This document shows positions 16,013-17,715 of a stretch of DNA of 17,715 bases, piece after piece. The number at the start of each line of letters is the position of its first letter. Positions within the stretch are counted from its first letter, which is position 1. The DNA comes from Strigomonas culicis. Lineage: Eukaryota; Euglenozoa; Kinetoplastea; Trypanosomatida; Trypanosomatidae. Under the pieces are notes generated by a model. That model saw nothing but the letters and a program-made list of their open reading frames with translations, made no database searches and was not told where the DNA came from. A program made the translations under genes and the position numbers. The stretch is taken from the NCBI GenBank assembly GCA_000482145.1, contig AUXH01000407.1, positions 1 to 17,715 on the forward strand, given 5' to 3'.

Positions 16013-17715
16013 CTACATACCGACGGAGTACCCCTTCGGCGTGGTGTTCATGGGGTTGTCCAGCATGGTCTGCGCCTCCTTGATCATCTCGTCCATGCGG
16101 GCGATCTGCGCCTCGCGCTGCTGCTTCTCCGAGTCGCTCACGGACGACAGCTTCTCCTTCTGACGCGAAATCTCCTTCTCGGTGAACTCGATGAAGCGCT
16201 TGATGTTGCCGCTGCGCGGCGGGCGGTTCTTCACCTCGCGGATCTTGCGCTCCGCCTCGAGGCCGCTGCGCGCGCCCTCGTCGTTGTTGCTGATGCAGAC
16301 GGCACTGACGCAGACGCTGGGGCCGCCGAGCGCGTAGCGGAACAGGCGGTGCGGCGACGAGGACGTCTTGTCCTTGATGTCGACGAGCATGCCCACCTCC
16401 TCGCGGAAGAGCGCCAGGCAGAGCGACGAGAGGTACACCTCCGCCTCGGAGCCGCCCTTCTTGACCTGCTTCAGCACAAGGAAGGCGCAGATGGGCTCCT
16501 TCTTCTCCTTCGCGGCCGCCACGCCCTCGTTGAAGATGCTCAGGCACTCGCTCGTGGTCTTGGCCACCTTCGTCTTGAGGTCCAGCAGGCACGGGCCGAA
16601 CACGGGGGAGGAGCCCAGCTTGAGCCGCGTGTAGTCGCCTGGTCCAAGCAGATCCTTGCCGTTCTCCGGGCCCTTGAGGGCCGCCATGTTGATGCTGATG
16701 TCGAACTTGGTCGACGCGTCCTTCTCGTTCTTCTCTAGCCGCTCGACGCACTTGCGGAGAAAGCCGCGCACCGCCTCGATGGAGGCGTCCGCCTTGCCGC
16801 TGCCGGCCGCGACCAGCAGCGACGAGTTGTGGCCGTTGAACCAGTTGCCGCGGAGCTCCGAGAGCAGCACGGAGTCCAGCTCCTCTGTGGGGCCGCTGTG
16901 GTCGAGCGCCTCGTCGCACTCGAAGGTCTCCTTCTTGCCGCCCTTCTCGTACACGACCGTGTTGGGGGTCGTGACCTTCACAAAGCTGCCCCTGTCCTGC
17001 TCCACGACCAACAGCGTGTGCACGTCGTAGTTGGACGGCACCTTCGCGCGCTGCTTGCCGTCGCTCGTCCTGGTCTCCGAGCCGCTGCGGGCGCCCGCAC
17101 CCGCCGCCGCGGGCTCCGCCGTGTCCTTCTTGCGCTTGATGGTGATCGCGTTGGACTGGGAGTTGCTCGTGGCCACTACCGGTGCGGTCTTCTCGCGCAG
17201 GTACAGGTGGTTGCCGCCGCGCCGGCCGCTGCGCTTGACCTCATCGCCCTCGTCGTAGCTGCCAATGTTGGGGCACAGGTCGTCAATGGTGATCTGCGCG
17301 TTCGAGGCGAAGCCGCCACCACCGCTGATGCTGCTGCGCTGACCGTTCGCCGGCATGTTGGGGTTCAGGCTCATGTTGGCGAGGCTGCCCCACTGCGCTG
17401 CGACGCTCACGGGGTCCGCCTGGCCCATGCCGCCCATGCCATACATGCTGCCCATGGGGCGGTACATGTTGCCGCCATACATCGATCCCATGCCGCCCAT
17501 GCCGCTGTTGCTGTACATGCTGCCCATGTTGTTCATCGACCCCATGCCGCCCATGCCGTACATGCTGCTCATGCCCCCGCCGGGAGCGCCGGGAGCGCCG
17601 TAGCCTCCCATGCCCATCATCGAGCCGAAGCCCTGGGGGTTCATGGATCCGTAGGCGCCGGGGCCCATGGAGCCGTACGGGTTCCCCGCCGCGGCGCCCG
17701 CCGGGGCCGCGGCGG
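16013..17715 (-). CDS. Pseudo-kinesin-like protein, 5'-partial (566 aa visible)
   Basis: The frame is open to the window edge (AAAPAGAAAGNPYGS precedes the Met at 17668), so the N-terminus lies outside. Residue numbers count from that Met. Residues 1-95 are Met/Gly rich with GSMYGMGGMG motifs shared with the genes at 12070 and 6414. Residues 95-170 are a linker with basic patches. The globular module runs from about 170 to 551: NGHNSSLLVAAGSGKADAS at 278 keeps a GSGK core but has Ala where a kinesin has Thr; SPVFGPCLLDLKT follows; ALGGPSVCVSAVCIS resembles the kinesin LGGNxxTxMIxxxSP strand; then RPPRSGNIKRFIEFTEKEI at about 480, a roughly 45-residue charged helix, and the end NPMNTTPKGYSVGM. 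No DLAGSE-like switch II is seen. It is the least decayed copy. ATP binding remains conceivable and motor activity unlikely. Kinesin kinship is inferred from motif order. Confidence 0.88.
   Translation of the reverse strand, partial: AAAPAGAAAGNPYGSMGPGAYGSMNPQGFGSMMGMGGYGAPGAPGGGMSSMYGMGGMGSMNNMGSMYSNSGMGGMGSMYGGNMYRPMGSMYGMGGMGQADPVSVAAQWGSLANMSLNPNMPANGQRSSISGGGGFASNAQITIDDLCPNIGSYDEGDEVKRSGRRGGNHLYLREKTAPVVATSNSQSNAITIKRKKDTAEPAAAGAGARSGSETRTSDGKQRAKVPSNYDVHTLLVVEQDRGSFVKVTTPNTVVYEKGGKKETFECDEALDHSGPTEELDSVLLSELRGNWFNGHNSSLLVAAGSGKADASIEAVRGFLRKCVERLEKNEKDASTKFDISINMAALKGPENGKDLLGPGDYTRLKLGSSPVFGPCLLDLKTKVAKTTSECLSIFNEGVAAAKEKKEPICAFLVLKQVKKGGSEAEVYLSSLCLALFREEVGMLVDIKDKTSSSPHRLFRYALGGPSVCVSAVCISNNDEGARSGLEAERKIREVKNRPPRSGNIKRFIEFTEKEISRQKEKLSSVSDSEKQQREAQIARMDEMIKEAQTMLDNPMNTTPKGYSVGM
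17415..17713 (-). repeat. Met/Gly/Tyr low-complexity coding region, incomplete
   Basis: N-terminal part of the 16013-17715 product, with GSMYGMGGMG and SMYG motifs in common with the two upstream-facing paralogues. It continues past the window edge. Confidence 0.7.

Overview
The window looks like part of a trypanosomatid (kinetoplastid) nuclear chromosome. All convincing genes are intronless and lie on the minus strand. They are GC-rich islands separated by 1.1 to 2.2 kb of AT-rich DNA. Upstream of each start with visible upstream DNA there is a polypyrimidine tract followed by an AG, the layout of a spliced-leader trans-splicing acceptor, and no promoter-like element is visible between genes. 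This is how a polycistronic trypanosomatid transcription unit looks. The genus cannot be fixed from the sequence; the strong GC contrast between coding and intergenic DNA is unlike typical Leishmania.

Transcription runs from high to low coordinates. The order is: a 5'-partial gene running off the right edge (16013-17715, called gene 5 here), gene 4 (12070-14526), gene 3 (6414-9908), a small unrelated-looking gene (4797-5318, gene 2), and gene 1 (461-3334). Two further short ORFs with their own plausible acceptors (10630-10812 and 66-338) are uncertain.

Genes 5, 4, 3 and 1 form a dispersed tandem paralogue family. Genes 3 and 4 share the order basic Ser/Lys-rich tail, long low-complexity Met/Gly/Tyr region with repeated SMYG motifs, then a C-terminal globular module of about 350 residues. 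Gene 5 shows the last two parts. Gene 1 has a Lys/Glu tail and a coiled coil in place of the Met/Gly region. Gene 3 carries two copies of the globular module, so five copies are visible. Read by eye, the module follows the order of a kinesin motor domain, including a P-loop-like position and an LGG-type last strand. The nucleotide-binding residues are degraded to different degrees in each copy, and no switch II aspartate is seen in any. I interpret the family as pseudo-kinesins, probably non-motile scaffold proteins. That is an inference from motif order and needs profile or structure comparison.

The low-complexity parts hold several fresh tandem repeats: an exact 81-bp duplication inside a 27-bp repeat array that encodes ten basophilic kinase-like sites, a 30-bp array, a 24-bp array, and a Lys/Glu array that is almost pure purine on the coding strand. 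Intergenic DNA holds dinucleotide microsatellites, long A/G-rich stretches and one GC-richer island of unknown origin.
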